A stretch of 64,000 nucleotides of DNA from Agrobacterium arsenijevicii (GCA_000949895.1 JWIT01000007.1:124001-188000); one strand, 5' to 3'; shown: positions 1 to 8,817, numbered from the stretch's first letter. Numbers and translations are program-made. The notes: generated from the letters alone by a model not told the origin.

Positions 1-39
1 CAGCGTGTTGGCAACTCCGCTTTTTTTTAAAATCGGCCG

Positions 40-978
40 TTAGCTCTTGGGCAGGCCGGGCGGATTGGTGCGGGATTCGGTGATGGCTTCCGAACCGAGG
101 TTCCAGCGGGCAAGAACCTTGCCGTAATTGCCGTTCTTGATCTGGGCATTCAGCGCCGCCGTGATGGCTTCGGCAATGCCTGCGTCCTTTTTGGAGGCGA
201 CGGCGATTTCCGCCGCTTCCGGCCAGCCGCCGGAGAAGGTGCCGACGAGCTTGGTCTTCTTCTGGCTTGCTGCCTGGAAGGCCGATGTTGCATTGGGGCC
301 GAGATAGGCGTCCGCGCGGCCGGATTGCAGGGCGACATCAAGCACGGCCTGATCGTGGTAATATTGCACCTCAGTATCGGCCAGCCCCTTCGCCTTGTTA
401 TCCTTGATCCATTTCACCAAGATCTGCTCCTGATTGGTGGCAGCGCCAACGATCACCTTCAGCCCGGCGACATCCTCGGGCTTGCCGATGGCCGTGACCT
501 TGCTGTTGATGCCCACGTAAAAGCCGAGCAGGTCGTTGCGGTAGCTGGAAAAATCGAACTTTTCCTTGCGGGCTTCCGTCACCGTGATGTTGGAGGTGAC
601 GGCGTCGTATTTGCCCGATGTGAGACCAAGCGGCCAGTCGGCCCAGGCAATCGGAACAAGCTGAAGTTCGAGGCCGAGACTATCGGCAACCAGTTGGGCG
701 ATATCCGGCTCCACGCCGATCGGCGTTTTTGTATCGCTTGCATAATCGACCAGCGGCAGGCGGAACGGCACGGTCGCGACCGTCAGCTTACCGTCGGCGA
801 TGAACTTGTGACTGGCCGGAAGAAGCTTGATTGCCTCTTCTACCTTCTCGGCGCGCACCCGGCCCTTCTGCTCCGGCGACAGGTCGACTTCCTGCGCATG
901 CGCAGCCGGTATCAGCGCGGTGGTGGCAGTGAAAAGACCACCTGCAAGCAACGACAGTAGTTTCGATGAAAAAGCCAT
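40..978 (-). CDS. Amino-acid ABC transporter substrate-binding protein (family 3)
   Basis: This 312-residue protein is a periplasmic solute receptor for a polar amino-acid ABC importer. The start at 978 puts an export signal at the N-terminus: a basic MAFSSK, a hydrophobic run and a cleavage-like AHAQ near residue 28. Upstream codons in the same frame have no signal peptide and read back into the neighbouring gene. Family 3 features include the region TPIGVEPDIAQLVADSLG and the typical segment SNITVTEARKEKFDFS, where incoming amino acids are normally bound. It lies 25 bp after the permease-ATPase gene, so it is the last gene of the 7057-to-40 operon. Context with S-alkylcysteine enzymes suggests cystine or a substituted cysteine as ligand (inference). 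The stop is only 40 bases from the window edge. Confidence 0.9.
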   Translation of the reverse strand: MAFSSKLLSLLAGGLFTATTALIPAAHAQEVDLSPEQKGRVRAEKVEEAIKLLPASHKFIADGKLTVATVPFRLPLVDYASDTKTPIGVEPDIAQLVADSLGLELQLVPIAWADWPLGLTSGKYDAVTSNITVTEARKEKFDFSSYRNDLLGFYVGINSKVTAIGKPEDVAGLKVIVGAATNQEQILVKWIKDNKAKGLADTEVQYYHDQAVLDVALQSGRADAYLGPNATSAFQAASQKKTKLVGTFSGGWPEAAEIAVASKKDAGIAEAITAALNAQIKNGNYGKVLARWNLGSEAITESRTNPPGLPKS

Positions 979-1003
979 GCGAGTGTTTCCTTTGTTGTTT
1001 TGA

Positions 1004-2824
1004 TTAAAGAACTTTTGCGAGGAATTCGGCGGTGCGCGGGTGATCCGGGCTGCTGAACACCTTTTCCGGCGTGCCCGTTTCGATGATGCGGCCCTGTTCC
1101 ATGAAGACGACCCTGTCGGAAACTTCGCGGGCAAAACCGATTTCATGGGTGACGATGATGAGGGTGACGCCGGAGCGGGAAAGCTCCTTGATGACGTCAA
1201 GCACCTCGTTGACGAGTTCAGGATCGAGCGCGGATGTCGGCTCGTCGAACAGCAGCACCTTCGGCCGCAATGCCAGCGCCCGGGCGATCGCTACACGTTG
1301 CTGCTGACCGCCCGAAAGCTGACGGGGATAGGCGCCGGCTTTTTCGGCAAGTCCAACGCGGGCGAGAAGATCACGTGCCTCGGCCTCGGCCTGCTCCTTC
1401 GATATGCCACGAACGGCGATCGGTGCTTCGACGATGTTTTCAAGCGCGGTCAGATGCGGGAACAGGTTGAAGCTCTGGAACACCATGCCCACTTCGGCGC
1501 GACGCTTGAGGATTTCCCGTTCCTTCAGTTCGTAAAGCGTGTCGCCCTTTTGACGATAACCGACCAGTTCACCGTCTATGGCGATGAAACCGTCATCGAC
1601 GCGCTCCAGATGGTTGATGGAGCGCAGCAATGTGGACTTGCCGGAGCCGGATTGGCCAAGAATGGTTGTGACGCTGCCGGCGGGAATGGAAAGGCTGATA
1701 TCATCAAGCACCTTCAGCGACCCGAAGGATTTCGAAACGCCGTGGATATTGACCGACCCGCCACGATTTCCGAGCTGGAAGCTGGTAGCACGGGCTGGCG
1801 CCGCACGCTCGGGCCTTGCGGCTGTCGTGGCCACCGTTTCCACGGCTTCGGGCAAGGGTTTGCGCGGCAGGAAGGTGCGGTAGATCGTGGCGAACAGCGA
1901 GGGCGGCGGGTTGCGCAGCGCGCCGCGTGAAAAATGCCGCTCGATATGGTGCTGCACGATCGAAAGCGCCGTCAGGATCACCAGATACCAGACGGTCGCG
2001 ACCATCAGCAGCGGGATCACTTCCAGATTGCGGCGATAGATGATCTGGATCGTGTAGAACAGCTCCGGCAGGGCGAGGATATAGACCTGCGACGTGCCCT
2101 TGGCGAGGCCGATGATATCGTTGAAGGCAGTCGGCAGGATGGAACGCATCGCCTGTGGCAGAACGATGCGGGACGCCTGCCGCCGGCGTGGAAGGCCGAG
2201 CGCTGCGGCAGCCTCAAGCTGTCCCTGATCGACCGAAAGAATGCCGCCGCGAACGATTTCAGATGCGAAGGCGGCCTGATTGAGTGTCAGCCCCAGAACG
2301 GCGGCCGCAAACGGCGTCATCAGCTGCGTCGTATTCCAGCTGATGAAGTTGATGCCGGTATAGGGCACGCCGATTGTCACGGTCTCATAGAGATAACCGA
2401 GATTGTTGAGGATCAGCAGAAGCACGATCAGCGGAATCGACCGGAAAATCCAGATATAGGTCCAGGATACGGCAACCAGCAGCGGCGAGCGGGAAACGCG
2501 GGCAAGCGCCAGCAGCGTTCCCAGCACAAAACCGAACAGCGCACCCAGCGCCGTCAGCAGCAGCGTCCGCCCGAGGCCGACCAGTACCGGTTCCGCGAAA
2601 AACCATTGCGCAAAGACATCCCAGCCCCAGCGCGGATTGCCGAAAACGGAATGCAGGACGGCAGCAATGATGAGAACGGAGAAGACCGTGCCGACCGTCC
2701 GCAAGGGATAACGGGCCGGAACGATGCGGAAATGGGAATACCCGCCCTTGACCAGCCCACTCTCGACTGGACCGGCTTTCGGTTCGCTCAATGCAACATG
2801 CGGAAAATCAGAGGCTATCGTCAT
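1004..2824 (-). CDS. Fused amino-acid ABC transporter permease and ATPase
   Basis: This 606-residue protein joins an inner-membrane permease (about residues 40-320) to an ABC ATPase (about 365-606). The permease half has several hydrophobic segments and an EAA-type loop, [20 protein letters not shown], which normally contacts the ATPase. The ATPase half has Walker [10 protein letters not shown], the signature LSGGQQQR and Walker B VLLFDEP. An Ala/Pro/Arg-rich linker joins them. These two parts are usually separate proteins in HisMP/TcyLMN systems. The start at 2824 is chosen because longer readings enter the acetyltransferase gene. It lies 13 bp after that gene and 25 bp before the binding protein. 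The fusion pairs with the family 3 receptor to import a sulfur-containing amino acid (inference). Confidence 0.92.
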   Translation of the reverse strand: MTIASDFPHVALSEPKAGPVESGLVKGGYSHFRIVPARYPLRTVGTVFSVLIIAAVLHSVFGNPRWGWDVFAQWFFAEPVLVGLGRTLLLTALGALFGFVLGTLLALARVSRSPLLVAVSWTYIWIFRSIPLIVLLLILNNLGYLYETVTIGVPYTGINFISWNTTQLMTPFAAAVLGLTLNQAAFASEIVRGGILSVDQGQLEAAAALGLPRRRQASRIVLPQAMRSILPTAFNDIIGLAKGTSQVYILALPELFYTIQIIYRRNLEVIPLLMVATVWYLVILTALSIVQHHIERHFSRGALRNPPPSLFATIYRTFLPRKPLPEAVETVATTAARPERAAPARATSFQLGNRGGSVNIHGVSKSFGSLKVLDDISLSIPAGSVTTILGQSGSGKSTLLRSINHLERVDDGFIAIDGELVGYRQKGDTLYELKEREILKRRAEVGMVFQSFNLFPHLTALENIVEAPIAVRGISKEQAEAEARDLLARVGLAEKAGAYPRQLSGGQQQRVAIARALALRPKVLLFDEPTSALDPELVNEVLDVIKELSRSGVTLIIVTHEIGFAREVSDRVVFMEQGRIIETGTPEKVFSSPDHPRTAEFLAKVL

Positions 2825-2837
2825 CGGAAAAAGCCTT

Positions 2838-3395
2838 TCACGGGTGGGCCGGGGAAGAGTGCGGCCGGGCCGCCGGTATCGACGCGCCTTCCGCAACGGA
2901 GGCGGAGACGCTCTCGGCAAGCCATTTTTCGAAAGGCAGCGACCTGATCGTTTCAGGGTCGGCAGATGTATCGAACAACGCGCGATAACCGTTGGTGAGA
3001 TAAAGGCCCACCGCTTCCGGCTGGCGGAAGCCCGTGGTCAGATAGACACGGGCATAACCCTGTCGGATCGCCTGCTGCTCCAGTTCCTGAAGCACAATTT
3101 TTGCAAGCCCCTGCCGGCGGTGGGCCGAATGGGTCCAGACGCGCTTGAACTCGGCGGTTTCCTCGTCGTAGCGCATGAAGGCGCCGCCGGCGATCGCCTT
3201 GCCGCCACGCAACAGCAGCAGGAAATTGCCCGATGGCGGGCTGAAAGCCTCCGGCGGATATTTGTTCATTTCCGCCTTGGCGCCTTCCGCGTTGAAATAT
3301 GTGCCGTAACGGCTGTCATATTCGAACAGCAACTCCTCCAGAAGCGGGGTTGCGAGCGGATCCTTGACCGATGTGTAGAGAAAACTGTCGCTCAT
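2838..3395 (-). CDS. GNAT-family N-acetyltransferase
   Basis: This 185-residue protein carries a GNAT acetyl-CoA binding core: [30 protein letters not shown] contains the V-x-x-x-x-R/Q-G-x-G/A-like motif (HRRQGLA), followed by the helix [21 protein letters not shown] and the terminal YLTNGYRAL. In Bacillus the ytmI and yxeL acetyltransferases N-acetylate S-alkylcysteines before oxidative cleavage. The neighbours here (M20 deacylase, CmoJ-type monooxygenase, amino-acid importer) are the same set, so the same role is inferred. The gene lies 23 bp after the deacylase and 13 bp before the transporter. The acyl acceptor cannot be read from sequence. The C-terminal 20 residues are Ala/Ser/Pro-rich and probably disordered. 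Confidence 0.85.
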   Translation of the reverse strand: MSDSFLYTSVKDPLATPLLEELLFEYDSRYGTYFNAEGAKAEMNKYPPEAFSPPSGNFLLLLRGGKAIAGGAFMRYDEETAEFKRVWTHSAHRRQGLAKIVLQELEQQAIRQGYARVYLTTGFRQPEAVGLYLTNGYRALFDTSADPETIRSLPFEKWLAESVSASVAEGASIPAARPHSSPAHP

Positions 3396-3418
3396 CTCGT
3401 TGTCCTAAACTCGTTGCA

Positions 3419-4606
3419 TCAGGAGAGGTATGCTTCGGCCAGACGCACCCAGAAGCGTGCCGCAGGCGCAATGATCGCGTCGTTGAAATCGTAGTGAGGG
3501 CTGTGCAGCGGCGCACTGTCGCCATTGCCGACGAAGAGATAGGAGCCGGGCCGCTCCAGAAGCATGAAGGCGAAATCCTCACTCGCCGTTCGCGGCTGAA
3601 AGCCTTCTGCGACCTGTTCTGCCGGAAAATGCCGTTTGGCGACATCGCGGGCAAAAGCTGTCTGCCTGATGTGATTGATGACGGGTGGGAAGCCACGGGA
3701 ATAGGTGACATCGGCAATTGCGCCGAAGCTTTCCGCCTGTGCTTTGGCAAGGGCGGGAAGCCGCTCCTCCAGCCTGTCGCGCACGGCGGGTGAAAAGGCC
3801 CGCGCGGTGATCTGCAGTTCGACACTCTCAGGAATGACGTTGGAAGCAGTTCCGCCATGGATGGAACCCACCGTCAGCACCGCCATGTCTCGTGGGTCGA
3901 CATTGCGCGAGACGATGCTCTGCAAGGCGGTGACGAAGCTTGCCGAGGCCAGAACCGGATCGACCGTTTCATGCGGTGCGGCCCCGTGCCCGCCCTTGCC
4001 GATGATCCGTACCTTTGCCTTGTCGACGGAGGCCATGGCAGGCCCCTCGACAAAGCCGAATTGTCCGGTTTCGACACCCGGCCAGTTGTGCAGCCCGAAC
4101 ACGGCGTCGACGGGAAACCGCTCGAAAAGCCGGTCCTTTATCATCGCCCTCGCGCCTGCGCCTATTTCCTCGGCAGGCTGGAAAATCAGCGTCAGCGTAC
4201 CGGAAAAGCGCGATGTTTCGGCAAGATAACGGGCAGCGGCGAGCAGGATCGTCGTGTGACCATCATGACCGCAGGCATGCATCACACCCTGCGTCTGGCT
4301 GGCATAGGCAAGGCCTGTTTCCTCAACGATCGGCAGGGCGTCGATATCCGCGCGGATACCCAGACGCTTGTCACTATCACCACGTTTCAGGGTGGCGACG
4401 ACGCCATGGCCGCCAACACCTTCCGTCACCTCATATCCAAAGGAAAGGAGATAACGGACAACAAGCGCCGCCGTGCGTTTTTCCCCAAGCGAAAGCTCCG
4501 GATGCCGGTGGAGATCGTGCCGGATGGCGATGCTTTCCTCGATAAAGGCAAGGATTCCCCGTTCGGCGTCGTCCTGCGGACGCGCGCCGTCAATGCGGAT
4601 ATTCAT
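3419..4606 (-). CDS. M20-family metal-dependent amidohydrolase (N-acyl amino acid deacylase)
   Basis: This 395-residue M20 peptidase/amidohydrolase belongs to the hippurate hydrolase/IAA-amino acid hydrolase group. Seen motifs are RHDLHRHPELS near the N-terminus, the metal site ACGHDGHTTILL, QPAEEIGAGARAM with the catalytic Glu-Glu, GLHNWPG, and the late ASEDFAFM metal ligand. Such enzymes remove N-acyl groups from amino acids. In the Bacillus ytm/yxe operons the equivalent enzyme (YtnL/YxeP) deacetylates the product left after the monooxygenase acts. Here it is third in a minus-strand operon, between the CmoJ-like monooxygenase (85 bp gap) and the acetyltransferase. A second, more distant copy lies at 30406-31605. 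Substrate preference is inferred from context only. Confidence 0.9.
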   Translation of the reverse strand: MNIRIDGARPQDDAERGILAFIEESIAIRHDLHRHPELSLGEKRTAALVVRYLLSFGYEVTEGVGGHGVVATLKRGDSDKRLGIRADIDALPIVEETGLAYASQTQGVMHACGHDGHTTILLAAARYLAETSRFSGTLTLIFQPAEEIGAGARAMIKDRLFERFPVDAVFGLHNWPGVETGQFGFVEGPAMASVDKAKVRIIGKGGHGAAPHETVDPVLASASFVTALQSIVSRNVDPRDMAVLTVGSIHGGTASNVIPESVELQITARAFSPAVRDRLEERLPALAKAQAESFGAIADVTYSRGFPPVINHIRQTAFARDVAKRHFPAEQVAEGFQPRTASEDFAFMLLERPGSYLFVGNGDSAPLHSPHYDFNDAIIAPAARFWVRLAEAYLS

Positions 4607-4691
4607 GGTTCTGGTCTCCTGCGCTGCGCTTCACCCGCACAGCGCCTTGAAATTCTCTCCGGGCGGCAATGTCTGCCGCCCGACCCCGCTT

Positions 4692-6032
4692 TTATGCGAT
4701 CGCCTTGCTGGGACCGCTTTCGGCGCCGGAATAGATGCTCTCCTTGAAAGGCAGACCGAGATGCTCACGCAGCGTCGCGCCTTCCAGATGCGGTTCGAAA
4801 TATCCACGCCGCTGCAGCACCGGTATGACGAGGCGGATGAAATCATCCAGCCCTTCGGCAATCACCGGGAAGCCCAGAATGAAGCCATCGGCCGCATCGT
4901 GCTCCACCCAGCGGATGATCTCGTCCGCCACCTTGTCCGGGGTTCCGATGAAACCTTCGCGTGGAGTTGCGGCCTCCAGCGCCGCTTCGCGCAGCGTCTG
5001 GTTCTTTTCCTTCGCACGGCGCTTGATGCGGTCGGTCGTCGAACGGAAGCTGTTCTTGCCGATCTCGCCGAGTTCCGGGAAAGGCTCATCCAGCGGATAG
5101 ACGCTGAAATCGTGATGGTCGAAGAAACGGCCGAGATAGGCGAGCGCATCCTCTGTCGTGATGAGGTTGCGGATGACGTTGTATTTCGCTTCCGCCTCCT
5201 CCTGCGTCTCGCCCACAATCGGTCCGATGCCGGGGAAAATCTTCACGTCGGCGGCGGACCTGCCCTGCGCGACGGCGCTCTGCTTCACACGCTTGAGGAA
5301 CGTCTGGTTTTCCTCGAGCGAGGCGGAATTGGTGAAGACGGCGTCGGCATGTTTGCCCGCAAGCCCGATACCGGCATCGGACGAACCCGCCTGGAAAATC
5401 ACCGGCTGTCCCTGCGGCGAACGCTGGATGTTCAGCGGGCCTTCTACCTGGAAGAAACGACCCTTGTGGCCAAGTGTATGGAGTTTTTGCCTGTCGAAGA
5501 ATTGCCCCGTCTCGCGGTTGCGCACGAAGGCACCGTCATCCCAGCTGTCCCACAGGCCCTTGATGACTTCGAGATATTCATCGGCGATCTCGTAACGCAG
5601 CGCATGTTCGGGATGGTTGCGGCTGTAGTTTTTCGCCGTGCCTTCGAGTGGTGTCGTCACGGCATTCCAGCCAGCCCTGCCGCCGCTCAGAAGATCGAGC
5701 GAAGCGAACTGCCGCGCGATGGTGAAGGGGTCGCTGTAGGAGGTCGAAACCGTGCCGGCAAGACCGATCTTCGAGGTGACGGAAGCCAGCGCCGAAAGGA
5801 TGGTCAAAGGCTCAAATCGGTTGAGGAAATGCGGGATGGATTTGTCATTGATGTAAAGCCCGTCGGCCACGAAGGCGAAGGCGATGCCTGCTGCTTCTGC
5901 CTTCAGCGCGTTCTTCCTGAAGAAATCGAAGTTGACGCTGGCATCAACAGGGCTTTTGGGGTGTCGCCAGGCGTTCATGTGCCCGCCGGGGCCCTGAAGC
6001 ATGATGCCGAAACGGATTGTCTTTTTCGTCAT
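4692..6032 (-). CDS. LLM flavin monooxygenase, NtaA/SnaA/DszA family, CmoJ/YtnJ-like
   Basis: This 446-residue FMNH2-dependent monooxygenase has the NtaA/SnaA/DszA architecture. AWRHPKSP lies near the N-terminus, and the diagnostic stretch SIPHFLNRFEPLTILSALAS with GRAGWNAVTTP closely resembles Bacillus YtnJ/YxeK as I recall those sequences. Those enzymes cleave the C-S bond of N-acetyl-S-alkylcysteines. LNIQRSPQGQPVIFQAGSS is the conserved FMN/phosphate-site region of the family. The start at 6032 follows a good AGGAGGG site six bases upstream; an in-frame ATG nine codons earlier has no better signal. The gene lies 23 bp after the MsnO8-type monooxygenase. Reduced flavin must come from a separate reductase, of which only the one at 8818 is in the window. 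Confidence 0.9.
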   Translation of the reverse strand: MTKKTIRFGIMLQGPGGHMNAWRHPKSPVDASVNFDFFRKNALKAEAAGIAFAFVADGLYINDKSIPHFLNRFEPLTILSALASVTSKIGLAGTVSTSYSDPFTIARQFASLDLLSGGRAGWNAVTTPLEGTAKNYSRNHPEHALRYEIADEYLEVIKGLWDSWDDGAFVRNRETGQFFDRQKLHTLGHKGRFFQVEGPLNIQRSPQGQPVIFQAGSSDAGIGLAGKHADAVFTNSASLEENQTFLKRVKQSAVAQGRSAADVKIFPGIGPIVGETQEEAEAKYNVIRNLITTEDALAYLGRFFDHHDFSVYPLDEPFPELGEIGKNSFRSTTDRIKRRAKEKNQTLREAALEAATPREGFIGTPDKVADEIIRWVEHDAADGFILGFPVIAEGLDDFIRLVIPVLQRRGYFEPHLEGATLREHLGLPFKESIYSGAESGPSKAIA

Positions 6033-6055
6033 GTCATTCCCTCCTGAGGACAAGT

Positions 6056-7057
6056 TCACGCAGCCTTGGAAAGGCGGTGCGTGGCCAGCAGTTCGATAGA
6101 AGCAAGTCGCTGATCAGCTCCGACATGCGGTGGCTCGACGATGAATTCCTCAATGCCGTGCTCATCGGAAAGCGCACGCAACGCCTTGTGAATATCGTCC
6201 GGCCCGCCATGCAGGACGTTGGGCTTGCGCTCCTCGATGCGATAATCGGTATCGCCGGACTGGCGGGCGAATTCTTCCGCCTGCTCACGGCGACCAAGGT
6301 TGAACGCCTTGCCGTCGCTGAGGAACACCCGGTAGATGCGCTGACCTTCCACCTGCCGCGCCGCATGATCAGGATCGCTGGCGGCAAAGACGGAAAGGGC
6401 AAGGATCGGCGCCCTGCCCCCGCTCTCCTCGCGGAAAGCCGACAGGCTGCGGCGAAGAACCTCCGGATCGCCATTGAGATGGCCGGCAAAGACGAAATTC
6501 CACCCCTTGGAAGCCGCAAGCCTTGCGCTTTCCGGGCTCGCGCCGAGCAGAAATCGCTCCACCGCAACCGGCGGCACCGGTGTTGCCTGCAACCCGGCCT
6601 GCGCATGCCCCTGCGGCGCGGCACCGGAGAGAAACGTGGTAAGTTCACCAAAAGCCGTTTCGAAATCCGGCTTGCGGGCGGGATCATAGGCCTGCTGCAA
6701 GGCAGAGGTCGCAAGCGGCAGCCCGCCCGGTGTCTTGCCGACGCCGAGATCGACGCGACCGGGGGCAAGCGACGACAGCACGTTGAAAACCTCGGCAACC
6801 TTGTAGGGGCTGTAATGCTGCAGCATCACGCCGCCCGAGCCGACGCGGATGCGGGAGGTCTTTGCCAGAATCCATGCCACAAGCGCTTCCGGTGCCGAAC
6901 CGGCAAGCTCCGGCGAATTGTGATGTTCGGCCACCCAGAAACGGCGGTAACCCAGTTCTTCGGCGCGTTTGGCGAGATTGATCGTGTCGCGGAATGCGCT
7001 AGCCGCGTTCTCGCCGGTCGGAACCGGGCTCTTGTCCAGCAAACTGAGAGTATACAT
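6056..7057 (-). CDS. LLM flavin oxidoreductase, MsnO8/YtmO-like
   Basis: This 333-residue luciferase-like monooxygenase is of the MsnO8 subgroup. Typical segments are LSLLDKSPVP at the N-terminus, RFWVAEHHNSPELAGSAPE, RVGSGGVMLQHYSPYKVAE and GRVDLGVGKTPGG. Bacillus YtmO, in the S-alkylcysteine operon, is of the same subgroup, which fits the neighbours. It is the first gene of the operon running to position 40. GAGG lies five bases before the ATG at 7057; an ATG directly before it (7060) is equally possible. Longer in-frame starts reach into the promoter. The shared 24-bp element (7088-7111) lies about 31 bp upstream of the start. Its substrate is unknown. Confidence 0.85.
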   Translation of the reverse strand: MYTLSLLDKSPVPTGENAASAFRDTINLAKRAEELGYRRFWVAEHHNSPELAGSAPEALVAWILAKTSRIRVGSGGVMLQHYSPYKVAEVFNVLSSLAPGRVDLGVGKTPGGLPLATSALQQAYDPARKPDFETAFGELTTFLSGAAPQGHAQAGLQATPVPPVAVERFLLGASPESARLAASKGWNFVFAGHLNGDPEVLRRSLSAFREESGGRAPILALSVFAASDPDHAARQVEGQRIYRVFLSDGKAFNLGRREQAEEFARQSGDTDYRIEERKPNVLHGGPDDIHKALRALSDEHGIEEFIVEPPHVGADQRLASIELLATHRLSKAA

Positions 7058-7087
7058 CATCACCTCGCACGTCTTTTGATGCATACT

Positions 7088-7111
7088 TTGTCTACTGATT
7101 TTATATGCTAA
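7088..7111 (+). promoter_or_regulatory. Shared organosulfur element, copy 1
   Basis: This copy begins TTGTCTACTG and ends TATGCTAA. It matches the shared pattern TTTTCYATAA, about 6 bases, then TNTNCTAT at the positions T1, T2, T4, C5, Y6, A7, T17, T19, C21, T22 and A23. It lies 31 bp before the start of the MsnO8-type monooxygenase gene. It is a weaker match than the copies at 9432 and 11157. Confidence 0.4.
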
Positions 7112-7296
7112 TAAAGGACGTTCGTTCCACGTTGCGTCGAGATCAGAGAAAATATTGTTTTCCGCGATGTTTTCAGCAGGCATCCTTGGCAAAGCAATCC
7201 GAAACCGAGAGGAACAGACTGAAAAAGCCTGACGCGAGGCCGCTTTCGGCGCTGAACGCGGGCGAAACGGGCTTGCGCCGGAATTCGGTAAAAACT

Positions 7297-7307
7297 ACTT
7301 AGTAAGT
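7297..7307. promoter_or_regulatory. Dyad upstream of the Rrf2 gene
   Basis: ACTTA-G-TAAGT is a perfect 5-bp inverted repeat about 58 bp before the regulator start. Rrf2 proteins bind dyads and often control their own genes, so this is a candidate autoregulatory site. The assignment is inference. Confidence 0.35.
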
Positions 7308-7364
7308 TGAGAACAACATAATCCGGTATTCCAGAATGGACCGGCTCTCTTTTCGGATCATGCG

Positions 7365-7814
7365 ATGTTGACCAAAAAAGGCAAATACGGATTAAAGGCT
7401 CTTGTCGATCTGGCGCGGTTGCCCCAGGGCGAGACCGCCTTCGTGACCGAGATTGCAACCCGCAACAATATTCCGAAAAAATTTCTGGATACGATCCTGC
7501 TGGAGCTACGCAATAGCGGCATTCTGCGCTCCAAGAAGGGGCCGAATGGCGGTTATTCGCTGTCGAAAATGCCATCGGAAATCATGATCGGCCAGGTCAT
7601 CCGCACGCTGGATGGGCCTTTGGCCCCCATCCGCTGTGCCAGCCGCACCGCCTTTGAAACCTGCGACGACTGTGACGATCCCGAGACCTGTCAGGTCAGG
7701 GCTTCGATGACGGACGTGCGGGACGCCATCGCAACAATCCTGGACAATATGACGCTCGCACAATTCGTCGCAAAAGACGGACAGGACGCGCGTTCCATTC
7801 CTGCGGGCAAATAA
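7365..7814 (+). CDS. Rrf2-family transcriptional regulator with a cysteine cluster
   Basis: This 149-residue DNA-binding protein has the Rrf2 winged helix: LTKKGKYGLKALVDLA at the start, IPKKFLDTILLELRNSGILRSKKGPNGGYSLS as recognition helix and wing. Cysteines lie at 91, 100, 103 and 109 (spacings X8, X2, X5), in the region where IscR, NsrR and RirA bind an Fe-S cluster, but with a different pattern from IscR. It could sense redox state, Fe-S supply or a sulfur metabolite. CymR, the cysteine-metabolism repressor that controls the ytm operon in Bacillus, is also Rrf2-type but lacks a cluster. The divergent position next to the ytm-like operon suggests that operon as a target. All target assignments are inferred. 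Confidence 0.9.
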   Translation: MLTKKGKYGLKALVDLARLPQGETAFVTEIATRNNIPKKFLDTILLELRNSGILRSKKGPNGGYSLSKMPSEIMIGQVIRTLDGPLAPIRCASRTAFETCDDCDDPETCQVRASMTDVRDAIATILDNMTLAQFVAKDGQDARSIPAGK

Positions 7815-7821
7815 GCGTCGC

Positions 7822-8766
7822 TTACTGCCGGCGCAGCTCGTCACCGAGAGAGGCGATCAGCCCGGGCTCGCTTACGCCATCAATAAGGCCGAGGCGCGCC
7901 ATCAGGATTTCCAGCGTGATGGCATTGTTCCTGACCGAGCGAAAGGTCACGTTTTCCGCGCCCACCTGCGCCGCATCGATATTCGCGGCAAGCCGGGAAA
8001 TTTGCGCCTTCAGCAGCTCGATGGCGAGAAAGACTTCACCGATGACGGGCCGCGTACCACCTTCGTCGGCCAGCCTGTCGATCAAGAGCGCTGATAGCTC
8101 ACGCTGTTTTTCACCCAGGGCCACGGCGGCCTTCAGCAGGGTGGAAACGGAGGCAGCCAGATTTCCGGCGCCCTGTGCAAGGAACGCGACCTGATCTGCA
8201 CGCAGCAGGCCGTCCCATGATGTATCGGGACGATTGCGCAGGACGACGAGCAGTGCCTGCCCGGCCGCGTTGACGGCGGGAACGACGATCCAGTCCGCAT
8301 CGGCGGTGACCGATCGCGCGGCATCATCGGGAAGTCGCAAGGCGTAATCATCGCCAGTCACCAGAACCGCCTGATCCACGCCGGCATCAGACGATGCAAG
8401 CGCAAAGGTCTCGCCAAGATCGAGGCGGGCGAATAGAGCCTTGCGCTGCTCCTCGCTTCCAGCATTTCTGATGAATTCAAGTGCGGTGAAATGTTCGACG
8501 AGATCATGCGCCGCTGCCGCATCGGCCGCAGAAATAATCGAAAGCGCCTGCGAGAGAACGTCGTTGGTTATATCCGCCCCGCCCAATTCATTCGGAACGG
8601 AGAGAGCAAGAAGGCCGGAGCGGGCGATCCGCGCATGGATTTGGCCCGGAGTTTCCACGGCGCATTTTTCAGCGATCGTACGGGCGACAGTCAGCACATC
8701 GCCATCCGCGCCGAGACGTGGAGGCACGAAACGAATTCTTTCGCCGAGTGGCGTGACAGATCCCAT
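7822..8766 (-). CDS. Short acyl-CoA dehydrogenase-like (DszC/SfnC-type) protein
   Basis: This 314-residue protein starts like DszC-type flavoproteins: VLTVARTIAEKCAVETPGQIHARIARSGLLALSVPNELGG. It keeps the N-terminal helical domain and parts of the C-terminal helical bundle. It is about 80-100 residues shorter than the 392- and 412-residue relatives in this window. It lacks the C-terminal WRNIRT...HNP-type active-site segment, and its central beta domain looks compact. It may be a degenerate or non-catalytic subunit, or have another function. The start at 8766 has GAGGGAG six bases upstream; the longer reading begins with TTG. It lies 51 bp after the flavin reductase gene, so the two are probably one operon. 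Confidence 0.75.
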   Translation of the reverse strand: MGSVTPLGERIRFVPPRLGADGDVLTVARTIAEKCAVETPGQIHARIARSGLLALSVPNELGGADITNDVLSQALSIISAADAAAAHDLVEHFTALEFIRNAGSEEQRKALFARLDLGETFALASSDAGVDQAVLVTGDDYALRLPDDAARSVTADADWIVVPAVNAAGQALLVVLRNRPDTSWDGLLRADQVAFLAQGAGNLAASVSTLLKAAVALGEKQRELSALLIDRLADEGGTRPVIGEVFLAIELLKAQISRLAANIDAAQVGAENVTFRSVRNNAITLEILMARLGLIDGVSEPGLIASLGDELRRQ

Positions 8767-8817
8767 GCTCAACTCCCTCAAAGAATGACCGAGTGAAAGC
8801 GCCGGAAAGGCCGGCGC

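Larger units (their letters stand above)
7058..7364. other. Divergent intergenic region between the S-alkylcysteine operon and the Rrf2 regulator
   Basis: This 307-bp region has no convincing gene; the open frames on either strand are extensions or overlaps without ribosome sites. It holds the shared element at 7088-7111 near the leftward operon and a short dyad at 7297-7307 near the rightward regulator. The middle part, 7190-7290, is ordinary GC-rich sequence with no recognised signal. Confidence 0.6.

Noticed and set aside
4473..6047. 524-codon open frame on the plus strand
   Set aside because: It is antisense to the CmoJ/YtnJ-like monooxygenase and the M20 gene, which have strong family motifs. 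The product is a low-complexity Arg/Glu-rich translation typical of shadows.
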